The notes: generated by a model from the letters alone, not told the origin. Shown: positions 1-7,714, counted from the first letter of the stretch. The stretch: DNA of 51,335 nucleotides from Pseudorhodobacter sp. PARRP1 (GCA_002256245.1 NKIU01000016.1:1-51335), one strand, 5' to 3'. Numbers and translations: made by a program.

Positions 1-1
1 G

Positions 2-88
2 CAATGGCTATGGACTTACAACAACGACCGCCCGAACATGGGCATCGGCGGCATCACACCCGCACAGAAACTGAAAATGGCCGCGTAA
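2..88 (+). CDS. IS3-family transposase (OrfB), C-terminal end only
   Basis: Only the last 28 codons are inside the window, ending in TAA at 86-88. They include WLWTYNNDRPNMGIGG followed by ITPAQKL, the characteristic C-terminus of the DDE integrase-like OrfB of IS3-family insertion sequences. The gene is cut by the window edge, so its integrity cannot be judged. It lies outside the prophage, on the chromosomal side of attL, and is probably an independent IS in the host. Confidence 0.85.
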   Translation, partial: QWLWTYNNDRPNMGIGGITPAQKLKMAA

Positions 89-98
89 GTTCTACGAA

Positions 99-128
99 TG
101 CACCCCGTTAAAATTGGGGGGAATACCA
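99..128. repeat. Probable terminal inverted repeat of the IS3 element
   Basis: About ten bases after the transposase stop lies a C-run/AATTTTA/G-run tract ending in GGGGGGAATACCA, the expected place and composition for the right end of an IS3-family element. The other end is outside the window, so the inverted match and any target duplication cannot be tested. Confidence 0.4.
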
Positions 129-185
129 TATGAAGGACTTCGCGCCCTCTTGCTTCCACAGTGCTTCCATGGGTACTGATAACGC

Positions 186-210
186 AAACGCCGCCCCGGA
201 GGGCGGCGCT
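186..210 (-). terminator. Terminator after the displaced tRNA 3' end
   Basis: An 8-bp perfect G+C stem (189-196 with 201-208) and a 4-base loop are followed, on the minus strand, by TTT. It sits downstream of the tRNA 3' remnant in the minus direction and is probably the original terminator of the chromosomal tRNA-fMet gene before integration. Confidence 0.6.
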
Positions 211-236
211 TAAGCGTTTGATATCGCGTATTTTTT

Positions 237-283
237 TGGTTGCGGGGGCAGGATTTGAACCTGCGGCCTTCAGGTTATGAGCC
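237..283 (-). repeat. attL: 3' half of tRNA-fMet
   Basis: On the minus strand this reads from the anticodon region through the T-arm to a genomically encoded CCA end. The last 17 bases (267-283) are identical to the anticodon arm of the intact tRNA at the right end. The T-stem outer pair is G-C here but A-U in the right copy, a compensated difference. The 5' half is absent, so this is a displaced fragment and not a functional tRNA. Confidence 0.9.
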
Positions 284-423
284 CATGGGAGGGCTAAATC
301 GAATAATCAGCAATCCCAACCACTTACGGCGCAAGCCTTTGTTTCCGCGTGATTTTCACCCTCGCATCCATCAGCATTTGCAGGCATTGACGTGCAAATG
401 CAGCGCAAAGCCCGCAATCGCAG

Positions 424-442
424 GTTGATGTGGTGTTGATGT
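424..442. repeat. Left integrase arm-type repeat
   Basis: GTTGATGTGGTGTTGATGT contains two GTTGATGT units 11 bp apart. The same double unit with one mismatch lies at 51094-51112 near the other end, in the same orientation. Paired copies flanking the two att cores are what arm-type binding sites of a lambda-class tyrosine integrase look like. That function is inferred. Confidence 0.6.
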
Positions 443-494
443 AGCCTGCGCGGACTCACTGGTCGAGTATAAACATTTGCCCCCATCCCGAGCA

Positions 495-1835
495 TCATTT
501 CCGGTGTCCCTCGAGCCCAAGTTCGCTCCACATCCAGCCGAAATCGTACTCGGCAATCGGACCCTCGCCGTGCCCGGCGCTGCGGTTTTCCAGCATCTTG
601 AGCCAGTCGATCACCATCTCGCGCCCCGCCGTCGTCCGCACCGCCTGGCGTGGGGATTTGCCGCCCAAGGCCGGGATCGGTGCATCCAGCGTTTCGCGGT
701 AGTGTTTGTCCAGGTGATCCCGCATCAGCTGGCGCGCGATCTCTGGCGGAATTTCGTCGGGCGCGGCGCCCCGCTCTTCACTCCGTTGGTCAGCCCGCAT
801 CTGATCCACAGTGCGGATTGTGGTCAGGGGTGTCCTCAACAGGTCTCCGGCGGCCGCGCCGATCAACATCTGGATCTTGGCCGCGCGCTCGGCCGAGTTG
901 ACTGTTACCAGCAGCGTCTTGCCCTTCAGTTCCACGGAGCCAAGAACCGTCGCCCCGTCCATCTGGGTGTCCAGCATGATCCCGTCGCCTGCCTTGCCAA
1001 CGCGCCCCTTTCGATTAGCCAGCCAATTCCAGAACTTCGCCCCCTCGGACATAAAGCCTTTCACCCGGTCAAGTCGCTCGGCCACCGCCTTCTGCGTGAC
1101 GCCGCTGGCGAGCGGGTAGCGCAGGTCGTGGAACAGCACATCATCCCCGTCTGAATTCGTGAACTGCGGCTCTGCTGGGGTGAGGGCGTGGTCGATCTCG
1201 ATGAAGAGCCAGGCGGAGGTGAAGATGGGGGCGCAGCCCAGAAGCTGGTCTCGAGTGAGCCGCAGCGCATCGCGCTTCTTCAGCTTCAAGGCATCGCGAA
1301 GCCCAGCAAACAGAAAATCCACTGCCTCGGCACGAAAGGGCAACAGCGCGCCGGAGATGACGTGATGATCGCGCTCGCGCACCACCCGCACGGCGATCCG
1401 GTCCCATTGCTTCAACGTCCGGGTGGCGGATTTCTCGCGCACCGTGATGGGCGCGGCATCTGACAGCAGGTCGCGCAGCACCATCGAGGCGCCGGGCAGA
1501 ACCTCGCTGACCTCATAGAGGCTGACCGGCGCATCCCGCAGGGCTGTGAAATAGGCCCGGTTCAGGACCGTTTCCTTCCAGCCGCGCCGCTTGAGATAGA
1601 GATCGACAACGTTGCCGTCCTCATAGTGCTGGCCGAGGAAATCCTCGAACCCGCAGCCCCAAAGCACGCCCGTCCACTGCTCGCCCAGCAGGTCGCCGAG
1701 ATCGTCCTGATCGATCTCGAATTCTTCCAAGGCAGGCATCAGGTGTTCGGCGACCACATCCTGCATCCGGTCGCGCCAGATGGTTTCCCGGCCGATGAAG
1801 CTCAACAAGCCCGATATGTCATTCCGTTCGCCCAT
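495..1835 (-). CDS. Conserved protein of unknown function
   Basis: The product is 446 aa; its ATG at 1835 follows GAGG at 5-nt spacing. I do not recognise a catalytic domain. Near the C-terminus it has PALGGKSPRQAVRTTAGRE followed by a short acidic tail with YDFGWMWSELGL. This PALGGK-(S/T)PR signature is found in C-terminal domains of SEC-C and MbcA/Xre-associated proteins. The mid part is rich in Trp and Arg (RRGWKE, SATRTLKQWDR). It has high third-position G+C like the phage genes. It is the first gene inside attL and is transcribed toward it, isolated from phage operons, so it is probably cargo. A role in defence or stress is possible but unproven. Confidence 0.75.
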   Translation of the reverse strand: MGERNDISGLLSFIGRETIWRDRMQDVVAEHLMPALEEFEIDQDDLGDLLGEQWTGVLWGCGFEDFLGQHYEDGNVVDLYLKRRGWKETVLNRAYFTALRDAPVSLYEVSEVLPGASMVLRDLLSDAAPITVREKSATRTLKQWDRIAVRVVRERDHHVISGALLPFRAEAVDFLFAGLRDALKLKKRDALRLTRDQLLGCAPIFTSAWLFIEIDHALTPAEPQFTNSDGDDVLFHDLRYPLASGVTQKAVAERLDRVKGFMSEGAKFWNWLANRKGRVGKAGDGIMLDTQMDGATVLGSVELKGKTLLVTVNSAERAAKIQMLIGAAAGDLLRTPLTTIRTVDQMRADQRSEERGAAPDEIPPEIARQLMRDHLDKHYRETLDAPIPALGGKSPRQAVRTTAGREMVIDWLKMLENRSAGHGEGPIAEYDFGWMWSELGLEGHRK

Positions 1836-2218
1836 CGTGCCTCACTGATCCTGCTGCGGGTTCTTTTAGCCTTGATAGCCGCTGCAAGGCCAGAGCGGCG
1901 GAGAAGGACCAGCCGTGGTGACCACCTTCGCCAGTCACGGGAGAAGTCTCGGCGTCGGGCAAAAATTCCGCTTATCCACAGAGCAGTCGCGGCCGCCCTC
2001 TTGCTCCGAATCGAAGCCCATTGCACCATGCACGCATGAGGTGAGCAGCCCTCAACCAAAAGCAAAAACAGGTCCAACAAACAGCACCCATAGATCGGAC
2101 GGCGCAACTGCGCCCAACCGGTGGTGACTTTTTGACAGGTATGACGCGCGAGCCTTTCCGCGCGTGGCAGGCGGTATTCGGCGTCTCCCCTCTCCATTTT
2201 TGCAGGAAAGGGTTATCC
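1836..2218. other. Divergent intergenic region
   Basis: 383 bases separate the divergent genes at 495-1835 and 2219-2818. Open frames on both strands here are short, lack coding-like third-position bias and match nothing I recognise. The region must hold promoters for both flanking genes, but I could not pick convincing -35/-10 pairs. Confidence 0.5.
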
Positions 2219-2818
2219 ATGAACTTGCCACCACGCGTATTTTACACCCTGTCGGACGCCGCCTCGCACTGGAACTGCAATGTGGCCGACGTGGCCGGTT
2301 GGGCGGCCGCAGGCAAGCTGCGGATCACGACCGGGATTGGCCTCGTGCGCTGTGGCGATGCGGTCGTCGCAGGCCAGGTCACAATATCTCCGATGGAGGT
2401 CTTGCCGCTGTTTCGACGCTGTGGAACCGGCCCGGCTGTTGGCACCGTGCGGCGCATCATGGCCCATGACAGCACGGAATGGCAGATCATCACCGATCCC
2501 GCCGCAGGCATTCCGGTCGCGATTGCCGACATGCTGATCCTGGCCGAGGACTTTCACGCCTTTGAGGAAGAGTATGGAATCGTGCGCCGCGCCCCGGCTG
2601 GACCCGGCGCGTCCTCACCGTACAATTGGGAGGGGATGATGGTCGCCCTCGTCGTTCGGATCGTCGAGCAAGGCCTGCCCTCGACCCAAGCCGAGTTGGT
2701 TGCCGAGATGCAGGTGTGGTTCGCGGACCAGTCGGACGGCAAGAAGATGCCTGACAGCCGCAGTATCCGGCGCAGGATCACGCCGATCTGGAGAGCCTTG
2801 AGGCGCGAGGACCCATGA
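2219..2818 (+). CDS. HTH-like small phage protein
   Basis: The product is 199 aa from the ATG at 2219, preceded by AGGAAAGG at suitable spacing; the frame is open upstream but without a better site. The N-terminus (YTLSDAASHWNCNVADVAGWAAAGKLRI) looks like a MerR/excisionase-like helix-turn-helix that reads a single recognition helix. The C-terminal part (about residues 135-199) is basic and helical, with an SIRRRITPIWRAL segment. It lies tail-to-tail with the integrase gene (25-bp gap). Such HTH proteins beside an integrase often control excision or early transcription. The exact role is inferred. Confidence 0.7.
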   Translation: MNLPPRVFYTLSDAASHWNCNVADVAGWAAAGKLRITTGIGLVRCGDAVVAGQVTISPMEVLPLFRRCGTGPAVGTVRRIMAHDSTEWQIITDPAAGIPVAIADMLILAEDFHAFEEEYGIVRRAPAGPGASSPYNWEGMMVALVVRIVEQGLPSTQAELVAEMQVWFADQSDGKKMPDSRSIRRRITPIWRALRREDP

Positions 2819-2843
2819 TGCTGCGGACCCGCGATGGGCCCCA

Positions 2844-4109
2844 TCAGGCGGTTTTGCGGCCGCCCTGATCGTCCGCATCGTGGACCAGCCGAGGCTTTGG
2901 CCGGAAGGCGCTGGCCACCGCGTCGACCCCGGCCCGGAGGGGCGAGTCCATCAGATGGGCATAGCGCTGGGTCGTCTGGGTCTGGCTGTGACCCAGCAGC
3001 TTGCCGATCATCTCCAGTGATGCGCCGCCGCTGACCAGCAATGACGCGAAAGTGTGGCGCAGGTCGTGGATGTGGACATCAACGAGCCCGGTCTCTTTCT
3101 GGATCTTTGCCCAAAACCTTCGCACCTCCTGCACCGGCTGGCCGGGCGTATCGCCGGGGAAGAGCCATGGCGCCCCTTTCGGCACCAACAAAAAGCGCTG
3201 GCGCACGATGGCGGCGGTCTCGTCCGAAATCGGCACACGGTGAACCCGGCGCTGTTTCGTCATCGCAGGCGGCTTCGACCAGCTGAGCTGTTCCAGATTG
3301 AACTGGTCGAACCGGGACTGCCGTACTTCCCCTAACCGGGCGCCGGTCAGCATGCACATCCGGATGATATCTGATGCGCGCCGGTCCTCGGCACCATCCA
3401 GCGCGGCGGCAAGGCTGGCGATTTCTTCCTTGGACAGGAACCGTTCGCGTGGGGTCTCTGTGCGCCGATGGAAGCGTTGGGCGGGATTGTCCTCGCACCA
3501 GCCCCATTGGACAGCCAGAGTGAACATCTTGCGCAGCACCTCCCCGATCCGATTGGCGCGCACCGGCGTGGGCTTCTCACCCTGCAGCTTGCGCGCCCGG
3601 TTGTTGGGCTTTTCCTTGTGGGGGCGTGCCCGGCCCTCGGCAATCTGGGTCAACAGCTTGTCCACATCAGTCTGTGTGATCTCCGTCACCAGCTTCCGCC
3701 CCCAGACCGGGGCTACCATCTTGGCCAGCGCCGATTTCTGGTCCGCAGCACTTCGCGCCGAAAGCTTCGGCAGGTGCTCGGCACAGTACCGTTCGATCAG
3801 ATCGGTCACACGCGGGGCCTCTCGTTTGGTCTCGCGCTGGGCCAAGGGGTCGCCCCCGGCATCAATTTCGCGGCGCAAATCCTTGGCACGCTCCCGTGCG
3901 GCAGACACCGACCATTCCGGCCACCTCCCGAAGGTCATCCGGCGCTGGCGCCCGGCGTGACGGTAGTCCAGCGTGAAAGCGCGGCCACCACCCCGATAGA
4001 TGCAGGCGGCAAAACCGCGAACCTCGGTGTCGAAGATCTGGTAGTCCCGGCCTGTCACAGGCTCGGCCTCGCGGATGACTTTCTCGGTCAGCTTGGTGCG
4101 TTCGGGCAT
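2844..4109 (-). CDS. int: Tyrosine-type site-specific integrase
   Basis: The product is 421 aa if translation starts at the ATG at 4109, which has AAGGA eight bases upstream; an ATG at 4136 is also in frame with a weaker site. N-terminal residues about 1-90 form the DUF4102-like arm-binding domain of P4-type integrases (TLDYRHAGRQRRMTFGRWP). A core-binding SAM-like domain follows, then the catalytic domain with R258 (TGARLGEVR), the hairpin basic segment (MTKQRRVHRVPI), H348 and R351 (HDLRHTF), H374 (GHS) and nucleophile Y383 (TQRYAHL). All catalytic residues are present. It should integrate the element at the tRNA-fMet anticodon arm and excise it together with an excisionase. It lies inside the left end, transcribed toward attL. 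Confidence 0.95.
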   Translation of the reverse strand: MPERTKLTEKVIREAEPVTGRDYQIFDTEVRGFAACIYRGGGRAFTLDYRHAGRQRRMTFGRWPEWSVSAARERAKDLRREIDAGGDPLAQRETKREAPRVTDLIERYCAEHLPKLSARSAADQKSALAKMVAPVWGRKLVTEITQTDVDKLLTQIAEGRARPHKEKPNNRARKLQGEKPTPVRANRIGEVLRKMFTLAVQWGWCEDNPAQRFHRRTETPRERFLSKEEIASLAAALDGAEDRRASDIIRMCMLTGARLGEVRQSRFDQFNLEQLSWSKPPAMTKQRRVHRVPISDETAAIVRQRFLLVPKGAPWLFPGDTPGQPVQEVRRFWAKIQKETGLVDVHIHDLRHTFASLLVSGGASLEMIGKLLGHSQTQTTQRYAHLMDSPLRAGVDAVASAFRPKPRLVHDADDQGGRKTA

Positions 4110-4180
4110 GGGTCCGGTCCTTTTTGCATCCGACATGAGGCGTGGTTTTGCCTCGTTATCAAGTCGAGCATGCGGACCGG

Positions 4181-4245
4181 GGTGGCGGGGAGGCGGAGGG
4201 TGGCATTGAGGATGCCACCTTTGCGCCACCCCTTGTTTTATTGAG
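4181..4245 (-). repeat. Control-region repeat, copy A (inverted)
   Basis: Read on the minus strand, this matches 4548-4612 over about 62 bases with roughly eight differences, sharing CAAT-AAACAAGGGGTGGC and the distal CCACCCTCCGCCTC block. Inside it GGTGGCAT and ATGCCACC face each other across 5 bases, so each copy can also form a hairpin. Confidence 0.7.
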
Positions 4246-4364
4246 TTTTCTGTGAGAACGGGGCTTTGTTTACAGGCGCGGCGGGCAATCACGGCACAGA
4301 GTTTCGCCCGGAATAGCCGCCGAAACCGGGCGACTCACGCGAATGGCTCGCATCGAAACTGCCA

Positions 4365-4425
4365 ATCTCCAATGAAATCAATGGGTGGCGCGGGTGGCGT
4401 GCCGGTTGCCACCCCCTCTTTGCCC
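4365..4425 (+). repeat. Control-region repeat, copy B (partial)
   Basis: It shares ATCTCCAATGAAA and the following GGGTGGC with copy C. It continues into a divergent stretch where GGTGGC and GCCACC again face each other (hairpin potential). The 3' part no longer matches the other copies base by base. Confidence 0.55.
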
Positions 4426-4547
4426 ACGAATGTCGGTGAAACACGGCGAATCCGGCTGTTTGCCGGTGTTCGCAATGTTGAGGGGCATCGGTCTGCCCTT
4501 CCTGCCCCCTGCGTCGCGACCAGCGCCGACCCGCCAAACGCGAAATC

Positions 4548-4612
4548 TCCAATGAAACAAGGGGTGGCACAAAGGCAGCATCCTTTCCGCCACCCTCCGC
4601 CTCGCCGCCACC
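4548..4612 (+). repeat. Control-region repeat, copy C
   Basis: This is the plus-strand partner of copy A, with AATGAAACAAGGGGTGGC at its left edge and CCACCCTCCGCCTCG further right. It ends about 70 bases before the first early gene (ATG 4682), a position that fits an operator or transcript leader. Confidence 0.7.
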
Positions 4613-4681
4613 CCTTCGGCTCTGCGCTCAATGGTCCTTGCAAGCTGCCCCGCCATTCGGGGCCAGAACAGGGAGACACAG

Positions 4682-4939
4682 ATGCCGCATCTCGGATCGA
4701 TGCCAGACCCGAAGGAAAAACCCCGCACCTTGCTGGTCGGCTGGATCAGTCGCCTCGACCTTGCGCTGGAACTCGGCCTGTCGGTCGACACGATGCGCCG
4801 CTGGGAGGCTCAGCGCATCGGGCCGCCCTCGGTGCGTGCCGGGCGCAAGGTCTTCTACCGCCGCGCCGCCGTCGAGGAATGGCTGGAGGACCAGGAACAG
4901 AACGCCCCGCGCCGCCGCCGTTCCGGAGGTCGCCGCTGA
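4682..4939 (+). CDS. MerR/excisionase-like HTH protein
   Basis: The product is 85 aa; ATG 4682 follows GGGAGA. Residues about 22-70 are a single winged HTH of the AlpA/excisionase/MerR-N type: LDLALELGLSVDTMRRWEAQ, then the wing GPPSVRAGRKVFYRRAAVEEWL. The C-terminus is Arg-rich. It is the first gene of the early operon and its TGA overlaps the next ATG by one base (TGATG). It could be the excisionase or an early repressor acting on the inverted repeats just upstream. The choice between these is open. Confidence 0.75.
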   Translation: MPHLGSMPDPKEKPRTLLVGWISRLDLALELGLSVDTMRRWEAQRIGPPSVRAGRKVFYRRAAVEEWLEDQEQNAPRRRRSGGRR

Positions 4940-5178
4940 TGCAGTTGCAACCCCGCCTGTCCACCTGGCCCGCCGACCGGCTGGCCGAGGCCCGCGCCGT
5001 CATCGCGGATATCGCCCATCACAGCGACCACCTGATCCGGCTGGCCTGCAATGTCCTTGCCACCCACGGCACGACGGATGTCGAGCGCAAGGACGCCCGC
5101 GTGTTGCTGGTGGTGATCGACGCGCGCCGTTCGGTGCGTGCCGCCCAGCGCGACGACCAAGGGAGGGCTGGGCTATGA
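4939..5178 (+). CDS. Small early-operon protein, unknown function
   Basis: The product is 79 aa, starting at the ATG that overlaps the upstream stop (TGATG) and ending in a TGA that overlaps the next ATG (ATGA). It is highly helical, with the pattern LAEARAVIADIAHHSDHLIR and a second helix VERKDARVLLVVIDARRSV. There is no recognised domain. Translational coupling on both sides and strong third-position G+C support it as a real gene. Its position between an HTH regulator and a VRR-NUC nuclease suggests a DNA-metabolism or regulatory accessory. Confidence 0.75.
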   Translation: MQLQPRLSTWPADRLAEARAVIADIAHHSDHLIRLACNVLATHGTTDVERKDARVLLVVIDARRSVRAAQRDDQGRAGL

Positions 5179-5567
5179 CGCGCCGCGGCACCCCCGAAGC
5201 CGATCTGCAGCGCGCCGTGGTGCAGGCGCTGCGTTTTGCCCTGCCCCCCACGGCCATCATCCATCACTGCGCCAACGAGGTGACCGAAGCCGGACCTCGC
5301 GGCGCAAAGCGCCAGGCGATCTTGGCCGGCATGGGCGTGCATGCCGGTTTTGCCGATCTGACGGTGATTTGCGATGGGCGGGTCCTGTTTCTGGAACTGA
5401 AGGCGCCCAAGGGCCGCTTGCGCCCGGACCAGGAGGCGTTTCGCGATGCCGTGCTGGCGCAGGGCTTCGGCTGGGCGCTGGTGTGCAGCCTCGACGACGC
5501 GCTGGGCGCTTTGGCCGATCATGGCTTCACCAGCCGTGTCCGCCCCACGCTGAGGGCGGCACCATGA
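5175..5567 (+). CDS. VRR-NUC domain nuclease
   Basis: The product is 130 aa, overlapping its neighbours by ATGA at both ends. It fits the VRR-NUC branch of the PD-(D/E)XK nuclease fold: an N-terminal helix (EADLQRAVVQAL), then GVHAGFADLTVICDGRVLFLELKAPKG, where the Asp of FAD(L) and E-L-K form the metal-binding D...ExK signature, followed by RPDQEAFRDAVLAQGFGWALVCSLDDAL. Single-domain VRR-NUC proteins are common in phage replication modules and are thought to act on branched or recombination intermediates. Length and motif set are complete. Confidence 0.88.
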   Translation: MTRRGTPEADLQRAVVQALRFALPPTAIIHHCANEVTEAGPRGAKRQAILAGMGVHAGFADLTVICDGRVLFLELKAPKGRLRPDQEAFRDAVLAQGFGWALVCSLDDALGALADHGFTSRVRPTLRAAP

Positions 5568-6544
5568 GCCATAAAGCCACCGTCTGGGCCATCCAGCAGC
5601 GCGGGCTGAAACCCGCCACCAAGATCGTTCTCTGGTTCCTTTGCGACCGGCACAACCCCGACTTCGGCTGTTTCCCCACGCAAGCGCGGCTGGCCGACGA
5701 TGCAGAAATGTCGATCTCAGCCCTGAACGAACACCTCGCCCGGCTCGAGGAACTGCGCCTGATACACCGTGTTCGCGTTCACGATCCGCGCACCCACAAG
5801 CGGCAGGCCACACGCTACATCCTGGGGTTCGAGGACGGATTTCCACAAGAGCCAACTCCGGAAACCGGAGACGGCTTTGAAGGAACGGACGAGGAACAAG
5901 GTGACGGCCCAACTCCGGATTCCGGACACGTGAAAAATGGCGAAGCCACCTCCGGATTTTCGGCAAAGCCATCTCCGGATTTTGCCGAAAACCATCTCCG
6001 GAATCCGGAGACTAACCTTGTAAGAGAACCCCTAAGTAAACCCGCAAAGGAGGAGGAGGACGCGCAAGCGCGCGAAGCCGATTTTGATCGGTTTTTCGCA
6101 GAGCTGCTGACTACTCTGGGCTTCGCCGCCAACGCTACCCTGCCCACATGGTGGCAGGGTTGGCCAGCACGGCTCCATGTGCGCCGTTGGCGGGAAGACC
6201 TCGGGCTCTCCGAGGACCGGATCCTCGAGACCGCCACCGATACGCGCAGCGATCATCCCAACCCGCCCGATGGCCCAAAGGCGTTGGACCGGGCCATGGA
6301 ACGTGCCGCCCAGCGCGATGCGATGGCTGCTGCGGATGAAGCGAAGCCTCAGAGGCCAAAGCGGACGAGCAAGCCCGTCCTCGCACCCCGCCCCAGCACG
6401 GACGATCTGGCGGCCTTCTACGCCGAACTGGTCAACTCCGACCGCTACCTGCCGGTCAGCGCAATCAGTAACACCACCCGTGATGCCATGCTGGCCCGTG
6501 GCCTCGTCACGCCCGAACGCCTGCGGTTGCGAGGGGTACGGTGA
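5564..6544 (+). CDS. Replication-initiation-like wHTH protein (lambda O-like position)
   Basis: The product is 326 aa, with an ATGA overlap upstream and a GTGA overlap downstream. Residues about 1-90 form a winged HTH of the kind at the N-terminus of phage replication proteins (WAIQQRGLKPATKIVLWFLCDRHN, then FPTQARLADDAEMSISALNEHLARLEEL). Residues 90-160 are low-complexity linker, Pro/Glu/Gly-rich. The C-terminal half is helical with RRWREDLGLSEDRILETATD. The linker DNA contains five iteron-like repeats (5852-6010), an arrangement like lambda O, whose gene contains the origin. A replication-initiator role is inferred. No DnaB or DnaC-type helicase loader is visible nearby, so host proteins would complete initiation. 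Confidence 0.75.
   Translation: MSHKATVWAIQQRGLKPATKIVLWFLCDRHNPDFGCFPTQARLADDAEMSISALNEHLARLEELRLIHRVRVHDPRTHKRQATRYILGFEDGFPQEPTPETGDGFEGTDEEQGDGPTPDSGHVKNGEATSGFSAKPSPDFAENHLRNPETNLVREPLSKPAKEEEDAQAREADFDRFFAELLTTLGFAANATLPTWWQGWPARLHVRRWREDLGLSEDRILETATDTRSDHPNPPDGPKALDRAMERAAQRDAMAAADEAKPQRPKRTSKPVLAPRPSTDDLAAFYAELVNSDRYLPVSAISNTTRDAMLARGLVTPERLRLRGVR
5852..6010. repeat. Five iteron-like repeats, candidate replication origin
   Basis: Repeats start at 5852, 5909, 5946, 5969 and 5992. Each begins CCA, any base, then CTCCGGA, and most continue with a second CCGG-like half. The last three are spaced exactly 23 bp apart. The repeats fall in all three reading frames (encoding PTPET, PTPDS, TSGF, PSPDF and LRNPE in turn), so they are conserved as DNA and not as peptide. 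A less GC-rich stretch follows at about 6010-6050. They lie inside a replication-like gene. Confidence 0.7.
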
Positions 6545-7714
6545 ATGGCATGGTATTACGTCCCCGAAACGGATTGTCCCTCTGCGCAGGCGGCGGAGGC
6601 TTGGATCTGGGCGTCATGCTCGCCGAGCCCGACTTCCACACCCGCGCCTTCGTCGAATGGGAGGACTGGCCCCGCACCGTACTCATCGCGGCCCAGCGCG
6701 CTGGGTACTTCGCCCCGGCGCCCATCTGGGATGATCTGCGCAGCTTCAATGCCCGATCCTTCCGCAGCGCCTTCGACGTCGTCCTGGCCGGATATCCCTG
6801 CCAGCCCTTCAGCGCGGCCGGGAAACGCGGCGGTGCCGACGATCCTCGCCACCTCTGGCCCGACGTCGCCCGCGTCATCAGGGAATGCAGCCCAGAGTGG
6901 GTCTTCCTCGAAAACGTACCCGGTCATGTCACCCTCGGCCTTGAATCCGTGCTGCGAGAACTTTGGCGCATGGGCTACACGCCTGCGGCGGGTCTGTTCA
7001 GCGCGGCAGAAATCGGCGCGCCACACCAGCGGCTCCGGATCTTCATCCTGGCCCACTCCGATGTGCCTGCATCCCGGCACCGGCAACTACAACGCGGCGG
7101 GCAACTGCGACTTTACGAGGAAGGCCGAGGCTTTGGCGCTGGGCATCAGGAATTGGTCAACACCGAAGGCGACGGACGGCGTGAAGGGTGGCCCGGGCCA
7201 GGCCTATGGCTCGGGAGGAACGCCTCCCCTAGCAGCGCAGGCGGCGCAGTGGCCGACACCGGCCGCGCAAAACTGGAAAGGCAGTTCCGAGGCCAGCATC
7301 ACCCGGGCGGATGGCAAGTCCCGGATGGATATTCTGCACTACCGGGCAGAGCAGGGCTTCACCCGCCCGGACCTGGCGATCACGCCGGATGGGCGGCAAC
7401 CCTCATGTCACGCCCCGATCTCGCGCCCGCTCTGGGCTTCGATGATTGCCTCGCATGGGCGCGTCGTCTCGCGGCGGATCCTGAAGGGCCGGTCGCGGCG
7501 GCGGCTGAACCCTCTGTTCGTCGGCTGGTTGATGCGTTGGCCCATCGGTCACGCGCTCTGCGCCTGCTCGGTAACGGAGTTCACCCTCTGGCAGCAGCGC
7601 ATGCGTGGCGCACTCTCGCAGCTGCCCATGGCCTCCGGCCCGTGGATCTGGCGGCCAACGGACGCAAACCAGCACCCGGCGCAGATGAATTTCCTTGAAG
7701 GATTGCAGCCATGA
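6541..7714 (+). CDS. DNA cytosine-5 methyltransferase, apparent +1 frame switch
   Basis: GTG 6541 overlaps the upstream TGA. In frame 1 the N-terminal half has the C5-MTase motifs: AGGGGLDLGV (AdoMet binding), GYPCQPFSAAG (catalytic Cys), FLENV and PHQRLRIFIL. Near 7042-7060 the coding signal moves to the +1 frame: WPTPMCLHPGTGNYNAAGN, WSTPKATDGVKGG, WPTPAAQNWKG, LNPLFVGWLMRWPIG, then a stop at 7714 overlapping the next gene's ATG (ATGA), as at every other junction of this operon. Third-position G+C also favours frame 2 after about 7060. Frame 1 stays open to 7698 and ends with a LGNGVHPLAAA segment resembling MTase motif X, so the choice is not closed. The likely role is modifying phage DNA against host restriction. 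Confidence 0.7.

Larger units (their letters stand above)
4110..4681. promoter_or_regulatory. Early control region with GGGTGGC repeats
   Basis: 572 bases separate the divergently transcribed integrase and early operon. The region holds two long imperfect copies of one repeat in inverted orientation (4181-4245 and 4548-4612) and a shorter third copy at 4365-4425. No gene here shows convincing coding bias; the long plus-strand frame crossing it is a shadow that only becomes real coding sequence at 4939. It probably contains the early promoters and operator sites. Confidence 0.55.

Noticed and set aside
237-283. A second functional tRNA gene
   Set aside because: Only the 3' half is present; the bases to its right do not form the 5' half.
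4110-4292. Longer integrase starts
   Set aside because: The upstream extension translates one arm of the inverted repeats (Pro/His-rich) and lacks a ribosome site; the family N-terminus begins near the 4109 ATG.
4252-4938. N-terminal two thirds of a 308-aa plus-strand frame
   Set aside because: Only the part from 4939 has coding bias and translational coupling; the rest overlaps the HTH gene and the repeat region.
5852-6010. CRISPR array
   Set aside because: The units are only 11-19 bp, irregularly spaced at first, inside a coding region, and no cas genes are present.
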